Positions 54,518 through 64,000 are shown, counted from the stretch's first letter. The stretch: DNA of 64,000 bases from an uncultured Granulosicoccus sp. (GCA_947492525.1 CANLNQ010000009.1:124001-188000); one strand, 5' to 3'. Notes: generated by a model not told the origin, from the letters alone. Numbers and translations: made by a program.

Positions 54518-54520
54518 GGA

Positions 54521-56137
54521 TTACCCCAGCTTCACGTTGTCGATGCCCACGATACGATCGTAGGTCCAGTACAGTGCCAGTACCAGAATCAGAAGGATGG
54601 AGCCCAGGGCGGCCGCCAATCCCCAGTTGAGTGATGAACTGATGTGGTAGGCGATGCGGTTCGAGATGAACACGCCCGTGGTGCCACCGACCAGTTCGGG
54701 GGTGATGTAGTAGCCGATGGACAGGATGAAGACCAGAATGGAGCCGGCACCGATGCCGGGTACGGTGTTGGGGAAGTAGACTCGCCAGAAGGCCAGGGAG
54801 TCACTGGCACCCATGGATTTCGCCGCCCTCATGTAGGTGGGTGAGATCGTCTTCATGACCGAGAACAGTGGCAGGATCATGAACGGAAGCAGTATGTGAG
54901 TCATGGCGATGATGGTGCCCGTCATGTTGTTGATCATGACCAGTCTGCCTGCCTCGTTGATGACGCCTGCCCAGACAAGCAGATCGTTGATGACACCTTG
55001 TTGTTGCAACAGCACTTTCCAGGCACTGGTTCGCACCAGCAATGAGGTCCAGAAAGGCAGCAGGACCAGAATCAATACCATGTTCGATGCGCGCACCGAC
55101 AGATTTGCCAGCAGATAGGCAACCGGGTAGCCCAGCAATATGCAGCTTCCGGTGATGATCAGGCTCATGAATATCGTCCTGACAAACAGCTTCAGATAGA
55201 GACGTTCATTGTCGGGTTTCTGTTCGATGCCTTCCGAGGTTCGCTCGGCATCGATGGCGGCCAGGAAATAGCTGTCGACGATTCGCGGGGACAGCCTTTG
55301 TATGGCTTGCCAGTTGTCGATATCGGCCCAGCCCTTGTCGATATCGGCGAACTGCGCCTTGAAATCGTCATTGCCAATGGTGTCGATCTTGCCGGCCAGT
55401 TGCTTGAAAAGCGCCACTGCGGTGGTGTTCTTGCTGTTGGCCAGGGCGGTTATATCGCTCGCGGGCATGCTGGCCAGGTCGTGATACAGCGCCGCGTAGG
55501 TAAATCCGTGCGGCACGGTGGTAGTCGGGTCCAGGGCTTCCTTTTCCTCCGACAGATACCAGGCTTCCCAGTTCTTCCAGGATTGTGCGGTGGCTGCAAA
55601 CTTGCCGGGCCACGCGGCCATGGAGCGTAGCGCTGTCCAGGCGTCCGGCGTATCCCAGGCAGGGTCGATGGCTATGAAGCCTGCCTGGGCCGTTTCGTTA
55701 TCCAGCGCCTTGATCTTGCGACCACTCTTGCGAAATACGCTGGAGATACCCGGTTGATCGTAGTTGAGACGGCTACCGAGCCGTGTGTGAATCTTGACTT
55801 CCTGCGCCAGCATCATGTCATCGGCAAGTGCGGCAAAAACTGCCTCGTCGGGTAGTTCGCCACTATCGGCGTCCCAACTGGCGAGTGCGCGAACGGTGCC
55901 GGGAAGTGTGTCTTCCACGATCTTGTTCTCGACCGAACGGAACAGCATGTCACCGATCGGGAGTACAAAGCTGATGAGTATGAAGATCAGCAGCGGGGCG
56001 ATGAGGAACAAGGCCCGAAGCTTTTCGCGACGCAGGGCGCGGGCGAGGCTGCGTTTGAGGGGTTGTCCATCCTTGGTCAAGGGATCGGCGGATCCGCTGA
56101 TACTGGAATTGGATGATGCCGTGGTAGATGCGCTCAA
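54521..56137 (-). CDS. ABC transporter permease (PotB type) with large extracytoplasmic insertion
   Basis: 538 residues, against about 280-300 for usual PotB permeases. TM1 (about residues 43-65, LFLIAPLLIFILISFVLP) is followed by about 250 hydrophilic residues rich in Trp, Asp and Ala. The remaining five TMs then begin near 318 (LKLFVRTIFMSLIITG). The coupling loop is TYMRAAKSMGASDSLAFWRVY. The inserted part must lie in the periplasm and may form an additional docking or binding domain. It begins after a strong hairpin that separates it from the binding-protein gene. Confidence 0.92.
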   Translation of the reverse strand: MSASTTASSNSSISGSADPLTKDGQPLKRSLARALRREKLRALFLIAPLLIFILISFVLPIGDMLFRSVENKIVEDTLPGTVRALASWDADSGELPDEAVFAALADDMMLAQEVKIHTRLGSRLNYDQPGISSVFRKSGRKIKALDNETAQAGFIAIDPAWDTPDAWTALRSMAAWPGKFAATAQSWKNWEAWYLSEEKEALDPTTTVPHGFTYAALYHDLASMPASDITALANSKNTTAVALFKQLAGKIDTIGNDDFKAQFADIDKGWADIDNWQAIQRLSPRIVDSYFLAAIDAERTSEGIEQKPDNERLYLKLFVRTIFMSLIITGSCILLGYPVAYLLANLSVRASNMVLILVLLPFWTSLLVRTSAWKVLLQQQGVINDLLVWAGVINEAGRLVMINNMTGTIIAMTHILLPFMILPLFSVMKTISPTYMRAAKSMGASDSLAFWRVYFPNTVPGIGAGSILVFILSIGYYITPELVGGTTGVFISNRIAYHISSSLNWGLAAALGSILLILVLALYWTYDRIVGIDNVKLG

Positions 56138-56192
56138 GGCCGGGTTTTCCTCATTCCGCTTTCAGTAAAGAGTCCGATCGTGAAGGTTCTTG

Positions 56193-56226
56193 ACCGATCG
56201 CAACGCAGCAGCGCGTTGCGATCGGT
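56193..56226 (-). terminator. 14-bp perfect stem-loop after the binding-protein gene
   Basis: ACCGATCGCAACGC and its exact complement are separated by 6 bases, between the solute-binding protein gene and the permease gene, about 65 bp after the stop. No U-tract follows. As at 12897, it is placed to raise binding-protein expression over the permeases. Confidence 0.6.
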
Positions 56227-56291
56227 TCTGGTCCGGAAATGCGGCGTGGAGCGGACACATTTTCCGGGTCCTTCAACCAGCGGGTCGGGTC

Positions 56292-57422
56292 TTATTGAGC
56301 CAACCAGGATTGGAACTTGGCATCCAGATCATCACGATTGTCTGCCCACCATTCGTAGTTGTACAGAAAGGTGTTGGTTGCATTGGCCGGGTCGGTTGGC
56401 ATATGCGGCGCCATATCAATACCCAGTTCGGCATGCTGACCTACCAGTGGTGCAGAGGACTTTCGTGCGGGCCCGTAGGAGATGTACTTGGACTGATCTG
56501 CCAGACGCTGAGTGTCCGTGGCAAACTTGATGTAGTGCAGGGCGCGGTTCTTGCGCTCCTCACTCAGGCCTTCGGGAATGATCCAGCCGTCGAGGTCGAA
56601 CACCTGAGCGTCCCACAGCATGGCAACGGGTTGCTTCTGCTCTTCGATGACAGAGAACAGACGGCCGTTATAGGTAGAGCCGATGACCGCCTCACCGTCT
56701 GCCAACAGCTGCGGTGTTTCAGCACCGGCGGACCACCAGATGACGTCGTCCTTGATGGTGGCAAGCTTGTCCAGTGCCTGAGTGACACCTTCGTCGGTAG
56801 AGAGCACATCGTAGACATCGTCCTTGGCAACGCCGTCACAGATCAGAGCCCATTCCATGTTGTTGATGGGACGCTTTTCCAGCGCACGCTTGCCGGGAAA
56901 GGTTGCTGTATCGAATACGGCACAGACATCTTCAGGCGTGTTGTCACCCCAGGCTTCGACATCGGTTCGATAGCCGAACGTGGTTGAATAGACGATCTGC
57001 GGGATGAAGCAATCGGATACCAGCAGGTCGCCGAAATCTTCTGACGCAGGTGTGCCGTCGGGGGCTGCGGCCAGCTGCTCGTCCGCATCGATTTCCATTG
57101 CCAGACCTTCGTCGCACAGACGAATGGCATCGGAGGCGACCACGTCAACGACGTCCCAGGTGACGTTGTTGGCTTCATTCATGGCGCGCAGTTTGGGCAC
57201 GGCTTCGTTCGATGATTCATCATTGATTATTTCGACGCCGGTCAAAGCCGAATAAGGCTTGCTGTACGCCTCGATCTGGGAGTTCGAGTACGCGCCACCC
57301 CAGGAAACGATGGTCAGCTCGTCGACGCAATTCTCACAAGCGGGGAGTTCATCGGCAGCCGATGCTGCCAGGGCGACCGCACTCAGTGCGAAGGCACCGG
57401 TGAGTCCGTAAATGATCTTCAT
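56292..57422 (-). CDS. ABC transporter substrate-binding protein (PotD-like)
   Basis: A 376-residue periplasmic binding protein. The ATG at 57422 gives a signal peptide MKIIYGLTGAFALSAVALAA. The mature part begins with a Cys pair in LPACENCVDELTIVSWGG, uncommon in PotD proteins and possibly a disulfide. WSAGAETPQLLADGEAVIG and the Trp/Asp-rich pattern fit amine- or betaine-binding proteins. It is the second gene of an operon with the ATPase upstream, the permeases and the M24 hydrolase downstream. Confidence 0.92.
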   Translation of the reverse strand: MKIIYGLTGAFALSAVALAASAADELPACENCVDELTIVSWGGAYSNSQIEAYSKPYSALTGVEIINDESSNEAVPKLRAMNEANNVTWDVVDVVASDAIRLCDEGLAMEIDADEQLAAAPDGTPASEDFGDLLVSDCFIPQIVYSTTFGYRTDVEAWGDNTPEDVCAVFDTATFPGKRALEKRPINNMEWALICDGVAKDDVYDVLSTDEGVTQALDKLATIKDDVIWWSAGAETPQLLADGEAVIGSTYNGRLFSVIEEQKQPVAMLWDAQVFDLDGWIIPEGLSEERKNRALHYIKFATDTQRLADQSKYISYGPARKSSAPLVGQHAELGIDMAPHMPTDPANATNTFLYNYEWWADNRDDLDAKFQSWLAQ

Positions 57423-57642
57423 GCTGGAATTCCTCTTTGAAATCATACGAAAGACTAACATATGCAAGCACAACTCTCATGAACGAAACGCACCAATTGA
57501 GGGCGTTTCGACGCAACATGCACTTGTCTTGTGTGCCTGTTTGGTGCAAACGACCACAGAAACAGGATATTCATAGCTGTTGTTCTATGAAGATGACTGC
57601 ATCCCCTGAAATTGCGCTGCCAGGGGCTTTTACAGCACGGCT

Positions 57643-58758
57643 TCAGGTGACCGGATCCAGCGCCTTGGCGTCAATGGCGCTCCAGCCCAGTTTGTAGACT
57701 TCGCCCTCTACCGGGACTGTGTTGCGACCTCCGTTGGGCACCTTGACGATGAATTCATCGTTGCCCGCGACACTCATGACAATACGCAGGTGATCACCCA
57801 GATAGAGCACCTCCTTGACCACACCATCCACGACATTGTCGCGACTCTCGCTCGGTTGCAGCTCGATGCGCTCCGGTCTGAGGGAAATGGTGGATCGGGT
57901 GCCCGGTTCGCCGATATTGACGGCTTCGGCCTCGACCTGCGTTCCGTCATCGAGCGTCAGGCTGCACAGGTTGCCATTTCTCGCGGTGACCTTGCCGGAC
58001 AGCTTGTTGTTCTCACCGATGAATTGTGCAACGAAGGAATTCTGCGGGCTTTCATACAAGGCATCGGGCGAGGACAACTGCTGGATGACACCGTCCTGGA
58101 AGACAGCAACTCTGTCCGACATGGTCAGGGCTTCGGTCTGATCGTGGGTGACGTAGACCACGCTGACACCCAGGCTTTCATGGATATGCTTGATCTCGTA
58201 CTGCATCTGCTCACGCAGTTGCTTGTCCAGAGCACCCAGCGGTTCGTCCATCAGTACCAGGTCGGGATCGAAGACCAGTGCACGTGCGACCGCAACCCGT
58301 TGCTGCTGCCCGCCTGAGAGCTGGGCAGGGCGGCGGTTGCCGAAGGCGCCCAGTTCAACCATATCCAGTGCACGCTTGACCTTGGCATCACGTTCACTCT
58401 TGCCCAGTTTCCGTATTTCCAGTGGGAATGCCAGATTTTCGGCCACACTCATGTGCGGAAACAGTGCGTAGTTCTGGAACACCATGCCGATGCCGCGCTT
58501 GCGCGGTGGCACGTTGTTGATGGGTTTGTCGTTCAGGAAGATCTCGCCGTGGGTGGCCGGCTCGAAGCCTGCCAGCATCATGAGGCAGGTGGTCTTGCCC
58601 GAGCCGGAGGGGCCCAGCATCGTGACGAATTCACCCGGTGCGATATCCAGGTTCAGATCCTTGACGACGAGTGTGATCCCATCGTAGCTTTTTTGCACGT
58701 GGTCGAAGCGCACCGCCGCGCCGCGTACCTCTGTGGAGGTCTGGGCTGTTGCATTCAT
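57643..58758 (-). CDS. ABC transporter ATP-binding protein (PotA type)
   Basis: A 371-residue ATPase with Walker [11 protein letters not shown]-loop [12 protein letters not shown], signature [14 protein letters not shown], Walker [10 protein letters not shown] and switch His THDQ. A TOBE domain occupies the C-terminal 100 residues. It is the first gene of the operon. A 220-bp gap without other genes separates it from the binding-protein gene and may hold a second promoter. Confidence 0.94.
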   Translation of the reverse strand: MNATAQTSTEVRGAAVRFDHVQKSYDGITLVVKDLNLDIAPGEFVTMLGPSGSGKTTCLMMLAGFEPATHGEIFLNDKPINNVPPRKRGIGMVFQNYALFPHMSVAENLAFPLEIRKLGKSERDAKVKRALDMVELGAFGNRRPAQLSGGQQQRVAVARALVFDPDLVLMDEPLGALDKQLREQMQYEIKHIHESLGVSVVYVTHDQTEALTMSDRVAVFQDGVIQQLSSPDALYESPQNSFVAQFIGENNKLSGKVTARNGNLCSLTLDDGTQVEAEAVNIGEPGTRSTISLRPERIELQPSESRDNVVDGVVKEVLYLGDHLRIVMSVAGNDEFIVKVPNGGRNTVPVEGEVYKLGWSAIDAKALDPVT

Positions 58759-59007
58759 GGTATCTGTCAGTCTGCTTTTTCGGGGAATCAGGAAACGACA
58801 GAAGCTACCATACCGGCTTCCGGCTGGAAATACATGCCTTGCGTGGTATCCCGTGCCGGTGGAAAGGCCATATTGATGATGCAGTGCACACAGGCACTAC
58901 CGGGGTGCGCCCGTCATGCAGGTTCAGGACAATGGGCGGTGACATGAGTCGACCGATGATGCGCCGTCATTGCTGGTGGCTTGCCGACTGGGGACGTAGT
59001 AGTCTTG

Positions 59008-60822
59008 TTACTCGTCGGTGGTGCTTGCGCTGATCTCTCTTTCGGGGGGCTTGGCGCTGTTGATCAGGTAGTCAAGCAGTTCCAGCAGATCGTCGTTGCT
59101 TACCGGCTTCTGCAACAGCAACACGTCGGGGTAGTCTCTGGCAAGCTCACCCTCGGCCAGAGATTCCCCGGTCACGATGGCAATCGGCAGGTCGGGCTTT
59201 TCCGTGACGACCCAGTCGACCACTTTCAATCCCGAGTCGTGGTTCTGCAGTCGCAGGTCGATCAGCATGGCGTCGGGAGTCTGTTGTTTCAGAAACGTCA
59301 GGGTGGAGGCCGAGGTTGCCGTGCAGGTCACCTTGCAGCCGACCGACTGGAGGAAGATCTCGACGCTCTTCTGCACGGCTTCTTCATCCTCGACCATATG
59401 CACCCAGACACCTTCGGGCAATGTGATGGACGGGCCGGGGCCTGGCGTGGCGGCAACGGCTGCCTCCACCTGGCTCTGCGTGCAGCGTTTCAGGCAGATC
59501 GTGACATCGGTACCCTGCCCAACGCGTGAAGTCAGTTTTATCGTGTGGCCCAGATTGCGAATCAGTCGCTCGACGATGGACAGGCCAAGCCCCATACCTC
59601 GTCCCTTGTCCCGCCCCGGGTTGGATACCTGATAGAACTCCTCGAATACCTTGTCGCAGTCGGCATCCTCGATTCCGATGCCGGTATCGCAGATGGAGAG
59701 GGTGACCGTGGAAGCTGTGGCCGTGGCCTGGATCCTGACGTACCCGGAAAAGGTGTACTTGATGGCGTTGCCGCACAGATTGCGGATGATCTGCGAGAGC
59801 ATGGCAGGATCGGTTCTGACGTAGAGATCTGCCGGCAGATCGCAAATGAGTTCGATACGCTTGTCCGAGGCCAGTTGCTGCATTTCCAGTTTCAGCTTGT
59901 CGGCCAGCGTGGACAGATTGACCGAACGAATCGCCGGTTTCACGGAACCGGAGTCGAGTTCAGAGATATCCAGCAGTGCATTGAGCTGTGACGAGAGCGA
60001 GGTAACGGCAATGTTCATGTTCTCGACGATCTCGTTGGCGCGTGGCGTCAGACTCTCTCTGGCAATGGCGGCGCCGAGCATGTTGAGCACATGCACCGGT
60101 TGGCGCAGGTCGTGACTGGCTGCCGCGATGAAACGGGTCTTCGACTGACTGCTGGCTTCGGCCTCGCGTTTTGCCTGTTCTGCGATCTGCAGAGCATCGG
60201 ACAGACGGCGTGATTGCTCCTCGAGCTTGATGGATGACTCGATGGACAAGGCAAAGGCGTCGAACATGAACTTGCCATTGACCAGCATCGTGAGGCCGAC
60301 GATCAGTACCGATACCCCTACGGCTACGGCCAGGGCGGGGTGCATGAGGCGATCGATATTGGCTATCCACAGGATGCCGAGAGTGCCCAGCAAGGGGCCT
60401 ATGTATGCGAGCAGAAGAGGGCGATAGCCGAAGTTGGTGCTGTGGGATATGGTGCAGAGCCCCAGCAGTATGGCTGTCAGCATGGCCCGTTCGAAAGTCC
60501 CCACCTGCGTGTAGAAATACAATACAGACCCTATCGTGCAGCCAAGCATGAGGGTGAGCAGTATGGCGATGAGACGCCTCTTCTCCTCGCTCAGGCTTGC
60601 GTGGCGCGTGGCGATTCGCAGCACGATGACGCGTATCAGGATGACACTGCAGCTGGCCAGAACCCAGAGTTGCAGAAGCAGGTTGTCGACCTTGTTGGTC
60701 AGCACCAGGGAGGTAAACAGTATGGCGAGCATCAGGGGGATTGCAGCTCGGGCACTGTTACGACTGCATATCCGCATTAGCTGTTCGCTGACTCGATCGG
60801 ATATCCTGAAATGGAAAATCAT
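59008..60822 (-). CDS. Hybrid sensor histidine kinase / response regulator
   Basis: A 604-residue membrane kinase. About six TM segments (residues 25-195) are followed by a helical linker, a HisKA domain with His237 in ASHDLRQPVHVL, a HATPase domain with NAIKYTF, DTGIGIED and GMGLGLSIVERL, and a C-terminal receiver domain with Asp522 in MLIDLRLQNHDSG. No periplasmic sensor domain is evident, so the ligand is probably sensed in the membrane. No partner response regulator is linked. The stop lies in a 249-bp gap before the ABC ATPase start. Confidence 0.92.
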   Translation of the reverse strand: MIFHFRISDRVSEQLMRICSRNSARAAIPLMLAILFTSLVLTNKVDNLLLQLWVLASCSVILIRVIVLRIATRHASLSEEKRRLIAILLTLMLGCTIGSVLYFYTQVGTFERAMLTAILLGLCTISHSTNFGYRPLLLAYIGPLLGTLGILWIANIDRLMHPALAVAVGVSVLIVGLTMLVNGKFMFDAFALSIESSIKLEEQSRRLSDALQIAEQAKREAEASSQSKTRFIAAASHDLRQPVHVLNMLGAAIARESLTPRANEIVENMNIAVTSLSSQLNALLDISELDSGSVKPAIRSVNLSTLADKLKLEMQQLASDKRIELICDLPADLYVRTDPAMLSQIIRNLCGNAIKYTFSGYVRIQATATASTVTLSICDTGIGIEDADCDKVFEEFYQVSNPGRDKGRGMGLGLSIVERLIRNLGHTIKLTSRVGQGTDVTICLKRCTQSQVEAAVAATPGPGPSITLPEGVWVHMVEDEEAVQKSVEIFLQSVGCKVTCTATSASTLTFLKQQTPDAMLIDLRLQNHDSGLKVVDWVVTEKPDLPIAIVTGESLAEGELARDYPDVLLLQKPVSNDDLLELLDYLINSAKPPEREISASTTDE

Positions 60823-60968
60823 TGCGACACCGTGCGTATGCTGGCCAGCATCAGTATTGCACAGGGCAGGGCGACTTTGGGCGGATGCCAGAGCTCAGCT
60901 GGCCGATTGTGCAGGTGAACGGTGTGCCAGCGATGCCCGTTGCCAGGGTTTCGGGCCGCAGTACCGGT

Positions 60969-62822
60969 CTACATGAACAGGTTCATGACCAGCAGGCTGA
61001 CCACCAGATACAGAACCGTCATGATGCCGCCTACGCGCATGAAGTCTGCCACGCTGTAGCCACCCGGGCCCATGATCAGGGCATTGACCTGATTGGTCGG
61101 AATCAGAAAGGCATTGGAGGTCGAGATGGCCACTGTCAGGGCGAACATGGCCGGATCGGCACCGATGGTCACTGCAATGTTGACAGCCAGGGGGACCAAC
61201 AGAACCGTGGCACCGATATTCGACATGACCAATGTGAAAAAGGTGGCCAGGCCTGCGATAACCGTTTGCATGACCCAGATGGGGACGTCACCGATCACGG
61301 TCAGCAGGTGATTGGCAATCCACAAGGCGGCGCCGGAGTGATCGACCGCTATCCCCAGCGGTATCAGGCAGGCAAGCAGAAAGACCGTTTGCAGACTGAC
61401 CGCATCATAGGCCTCATCAATGGTCAGTACGCCGGACAGGATCATGCCCAGAGCACCGGCCAGCAGGGAGATGGAGAGCGTGTCGGTGAGCAGGAACAGG
61501 GCCAGCGACAGAACGAAGAAGATGATGGCCGGTCGCAGTTTGTTGGTGCGGATGTCCTCGTATTTGACATCGGTGGCCACCACCACATCACGGTTACTCT
61601 TGAGCTTGTTCAGGTCTTTCCAGCTGGAATGCACCACCAGCGTGTCTCCGGCCTGCAACACCTGATCTCGAAACCCACTCTTGATGACGTGATCGGCCCG
61701 GTAGATCTGCAGGATGTTGGCGCCAAAGTTCCGTCGTGGCTTGATGTCACCGATTGCCTTGCCCACCAGTGTCGAGGCGGGGGGAATGACCACCTCACCG
61801 ATGCCGCTGTACTGCTGATTGAGAACCTTGGCAAAGCGGTCAGGCTCGCCGCGCAGATTCCAGTGGTATTCCTTGCAGAAGGCCGCCACTTCTTCCGGAT
61901 CGCCCAGCAGACCCAGTCGGGTGTTGACCCACACGGTTTCTTCTCTGTCGGGCGGGATCTTCACCACGTCACCGCTGTACAGGGCCAGGATGAAGGGGGT
62001 GTTCTCGTAGGTCTCCTCGATCTGGTGGATGCTCAGGCCCACCATGGGGCTGTCGACCGTGACCTGTGCTTCCAGCAGGTCCCCACTGATGCCGTAGATG
62101 CTCTGGAAATAATCATCGGTTCGTGAGGTGCGATTGGAGTCCGGATCGTCCTTGGGAAGAACGAAGCGACCGGCCAGTACGAAATAAAGTACACCGGTGA
62201 TGCTCAGAGCGATGCCGACCGGTAGCACGGAAAACAGTCCGAAGCTCTGCATCTGCTGATCGGCCGGCAGCTGCCTGTTGGACGAGAGCAGGAGGTCATT
62301 GAGCAGTATCAGCGGGCTGGAGCCGATCATGGTGGCTGTACCACCCAGAATGATGCAGAAGCCTACCGGCATCAGCAGGCGGCTCATGGGGATGCCGGTG
62401 CGGGTGGAGACGCGGCTGACAACGGGCAGGAAGAGGGCAGCGACCCCGATGTTCTGCATGAAGCTGGACGCCAGCGCGGCAATACCCGACATCAGGGGGC
62501 TGATACGGCTTTCGGTCTTGCCACCGATGGACAGAATCAGCTGGGCCAGTTTCCCCATGAGACCGGTCTTGTCCAGCCCCTTGCCGATGATCATGACCGC
62601 GATGATGGATATCACCGCGTTACTCGAAAAACCCGAGAACAGTTCAGTCAGGTTGAGGATGGGTTCCAGGCCGGGCACGCGCGAAACCAGTCCGAGCGTT
62701 ACCATGATGATCAAGGCGGCGACATCGACTCGCACGACCGAGAATGCAAACAGGTAGACCGTCGCGGCAAGCAAGAACAGCACAATTGCCATTTCTGCCG
62801 TTAGGACTACCGTTTCGGTCAT
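60969..62822 (-). CDS. SLC13/DASS-family permease with two RCK_C domains
   Basis: A 617-residue inner-membrane protein. It has five to six N-terminal TMs, then two TrkA-C/RCK_C domains (about residues 215-300 and 305-390, including VVHSSWKDLNKLKSN), then six more TMs with QTVFLLACLIPLGIAVDHSGAAL and VMSNIGATVLLVPLA. This layout is that of SLC13-related sodium/anion symporters for sulfate, dicarboxylates or similar. Given the sulfatases elsewhere in the window a sulfate role is possible, but the gene is 40 kb away and the link is speculative. Confidence 0.9.
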   Translation of the reverse strand: MTETVVLTAEMAIVLFLLAATVYLFAFSVVRVDVAALIIMVTLGLVSRVPGLEPILNLTELFSGFSSNAVISIIAVMIIGKGLDKTGLMGKLAQLILSIGGKTESRISPLMSGIAALASSFMQNIGVAALFLPVVSRVSTRTGIPMSRLLMPVGFCIILGGTATMIGSSPLILLNDLLLSSNRQLPADQQMQSFGLFSVLPVGIALSITGVLYFVLAGRFVLPKDDPDSNRTSRTDDYFQSIYGISGDLLEAQVTVDSPMVGLSIHQIEETYENTPFILALYSGDVVKIPPDREETVWVNTRLGLLGDPEEVAAFCKEYHWNLRGEPDRFAKVLNQQYSGIGEVVIPPASTLVGKAIGDIKPRRNFGANILQIYRADHVIKSGFRDQVLQAGDTLVVHSSWKDLNKLKSNRDVVVATDVKYEDIRTNKLRPAIIFFVLSLALFLLTDTLSISLLAGALGMILSGVLTIDEAYDAVSLQTVFLLACLIPLGIAVDHSGAALWIANHLLTVIGDVPIWVMQTVIAGLATFFTLVMSNIGATVLLVPLAVNIAVTIGADPAMFALTVAISTSNAFLIPTNQVNALIMGPGGYSVADFMRVGGIMTVLYLVVSLLVMNLFM

Positions 62823-63233
62823 AGTGGATACAAATTCCCAGGTACTGCGGTTGGCAGAATACAGCGGAAGCTGTGGTGAACAACCGGAAGAGCATCAATG
62901 CCATTGACTGATCAGGGCAAAAAACACGCCATCCGGCAAGCCGCGAACACTGTGACAATGCCGGGACTGGTCTATAGTCTAGTCAGGGTATTCAGCACGC
63001 CACCGTGATCAGAGCCATACAGCGCGCCCATCTGAAGTGTACCAGCAGGAACAGGCGGTTTGGCTAGTGCCAAGTGTCAGCATTCTGTTAATTCTCATTA
63101 TTGAGGTGACATATCCTGTTTTCTTCATCGCTGGAACACAATTGATCAGAATTCGAACTATATTCATCCCTCAGTCCGGCCCGCAACTGTCGTTCAATGA
63201 CGGTAACGAACAGTCCTCTTTCGAATCGTACAC
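62823..63233. other. Divergent intergenic region with an imperfect 20-bp palindrome
   Basis: These 411 bp separate two divergent genes and hold no supported open reading frame. GACTGGTCTATAGTCTAGTC at 62965-62984 is palindromic at 8 of 10 base pairs and may be an operator for the transporter or the orphan gene. The 3' half is AT-rich, as expected for a promoter. Confidence 0.4.
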
Positions 63234-63806
63234 ATGAAAATACAACTCTCCAGCACGCTCCCGTTTACACCTGTGCAACTCGACTCTCGTCATGAAGCAC
63301 CACGCCGGGCGGTAGGCCAGCTGTACGGATTCGACGGAACACGAGAATTCCGCACCGCCGTCTACGAGTTCAGTCACGGTGACGACGATTGCATTCAGTA
63401 CCAGATCGACCCACGAGAACGGCTCTATCTGGACGATGTGGCTGCCAACGATGCCGATGCGCCAACCCTGTCGCTCGACGACTCGGCCAATGGAACCGAC
63501 GGCGCTCTGGAATGGGTCACGCACGATGACTCGCTCACCTACAAGCCCTACGCGTTTCTGGTCATGAATGCCATGACGAAGCTGGTCGGGGATTGGGATG
63601 GTGTGATCTACCAGGCTCCCAGCGGCGAACGTCTGCGGGATTCCGTCTGGAATGCCACCTTGCAGGTGGTGGACGCCTGTGTCTGCAACAAGCTGGGACT
63701 GTGGGTCAAGGTGGATATGGCGGCGGACAAGAACACCGCGAATGACACCGTACAGGCAGCAACCCGTTCACTGGGCTGGGTGCCCTTGCAGGCAACTGCC
63801 AGCTGA
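63234..63806 (+). CDS. Hypothetical protein, 190 residues
   Basis: I do not recognise this protein. It starts with an ATG at 63234, has no signal peptide or membrane segment, and is rich in Asp (RERLYLDDVAANDADAP, DDSANGTDG). The only cysteine-bearing motif is CVCNKLGLWVKVDM near residue 150; a Cys also occurs at DDDCIQYQ. Its codon usage resembles the neighbours. It stands alone between a transporter on the other strand and a convergent RidA-family gene. Its function is unknown. Confidence 0.65.
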   Translation: MKIQLSSTLPFTPVQLDSRHEAPRRAVGQLYGFDGTREFRTAVYEFSHGDDDCIQYQIDPRERLYLDDVAANDADAPTLSLDDSANGTDGALEWVTHDDSLTYKPYAFLVMNAMTKLVGDWDGVIYQAPSGERLRDSVWNATLQVVDACVCNKLGLWVKVDMAADKNTANDTVQAATRSLGWVPLQATAS

Positions 63807-63816
63807 TATTCATGCA

Positions 63817-63844
63817 GCGCGCCGCACAGCGTGTGCGGCGACGC
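63817..63844. terminator. GC-rich stem-loop between convergent genes
   Basis: CGCCGCAC pairs with GTGCGGCG across a 5-base loop, extended by three more pairs around a bulged A, 10 bp after the stop of the orphan gene and 10 bp from the stop of the convergent RidA-family gene. A short TTT follows on the plus strand. It is well placed as a bidirectional terminator. Confidence 0.5.
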
Positions 63845-63853
63845 TTTCGCGAC

Positions 63854-64000
63854 CTATTTTGCCGCGACGACCATCATTTCCACCCTGAACTCGGCGGTGG
63901 CCAGTCGAGGGGATTCCACACAGGCACGAGCAGGCGGGTTGGCTGGATCGATCCAGGCGTCCCAGACTTCATTGAGCTCGGCAAAATCGTCCATGCTGCA
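63854..64000 (-). CDS. RidA/YjgF-family protein (C-terminal 48 residues)
   Basis: Only the last 48 residues are in the window. The sequence around VWDAWIDPANPPARACVESP, followed by LATAEFRVEMMVVAAK and the stop, is typical of the C-terminus of RidA (YjgF/YER057c/UK114) proteins; the Arg-Ala-Cys-Val and Val-Glu-Met positions match the active-site Arg and last strand of the family. RidA members hydrolyse reactive enamine/imine intermediates. The start lies beyond the right edge. Confidence 0.85.
   Translation of the reverse strand, partial: CSMDDFAELNEVWDAWIDPANPPARACVESPRLATAEFRVEMMVVAAK

Noticed and set aside
60822-62126. 434-codon plus-strand frame opposite the SLC13 transporter
   Set aside because: It is Gln/His/Asp-rich with no recognisable domain and lies opposite a clear membrane protein gene.

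Overview
The window reads as a chromosomal segment of a free-living, probably marine, heterotrophic gammaproteobacterium. The GC content is moderately high. There are two TRAP transporters, two cytoplasmic sulfatases, an ectoine-hydrolase-like enzyme, a BNR_4/ulvan-lyase-like secreted protein, tandem alkaline phosphatases and a GlyGly-CTERM protein. This combination would fit a large-genome scavenger such as a Granulosicoccus-like bacterium, but no 16S or housekeeping marker fixes the taxon. No RNA gene, insertion sequence, prophage or CRISPR array was seen.

Layout. 1-5230 (minus): one operon of a TRAP transporter, a DUF2848 protein, a LysR regulator and an amidase cut by the left edge. 5388-9816 (minus): RND pump and adaptor. 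9977-22885: the most distinctive locus. It holds a cytoplasmic sulfatase divergent from a sugar ABC transporter, SDR, ATPase, GntR/FCD regulator, formylglycine-generating enzyme, a second cytoplasmic sulfatase, and a divergent aldehyde dehydrogenase, KDGal kinase (DgoK) and KDPGal aldolase (DgoA). Both divergent promoters carry the same GTAC-centred motif, three times at exact 20-bp spacing in the first and twice about 21 bp apart in the second. I read this as one regulon that imports a small sulfated galactose-type sugar, desulfates it in the cytoplasm with its own sulfatase-maturing enzyme, oxidises it and cleaves it to pyruvate and glyceraldehyde 3-phosphate.

23120-28589: LysR and a two-subunit NAD-linked formate dehydrogenase. 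28739-32786: two secreted polysaccharide-related proteins separated by a (CTGT)20 microsatellite. 32871-34982: sucCD. 35415-37675: SDR and glycosyltransferase. 37763-40630: a second TRAP transporter. 40837-45236: a second RND pump with adaptor. 45411-49508: PHO-box-controlled tandem alkaline phosphatases and a coupled exported protein. 49837-52284: an esterase with a GlyGly-CTERM anchor. 52453-58758: a polyamine-type ABC transporter with an ectoine-hydrolase-like M24 enzyme. 59008-62822: hybrid histidine kinase and an SLC13/RCK-type transporter. 63234-64000: an orphan small protein and the end of a RidA-family gene.

Three A-poor tandem repeat arrays (unit 4, 7 and 8 bp) lie just downstream of plus-strand genes. 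Several operon ends or operon-internal gaps carry strong hairpins without a U-tract. Genes are densely packed, with many 4-bp ATGA overlaps.
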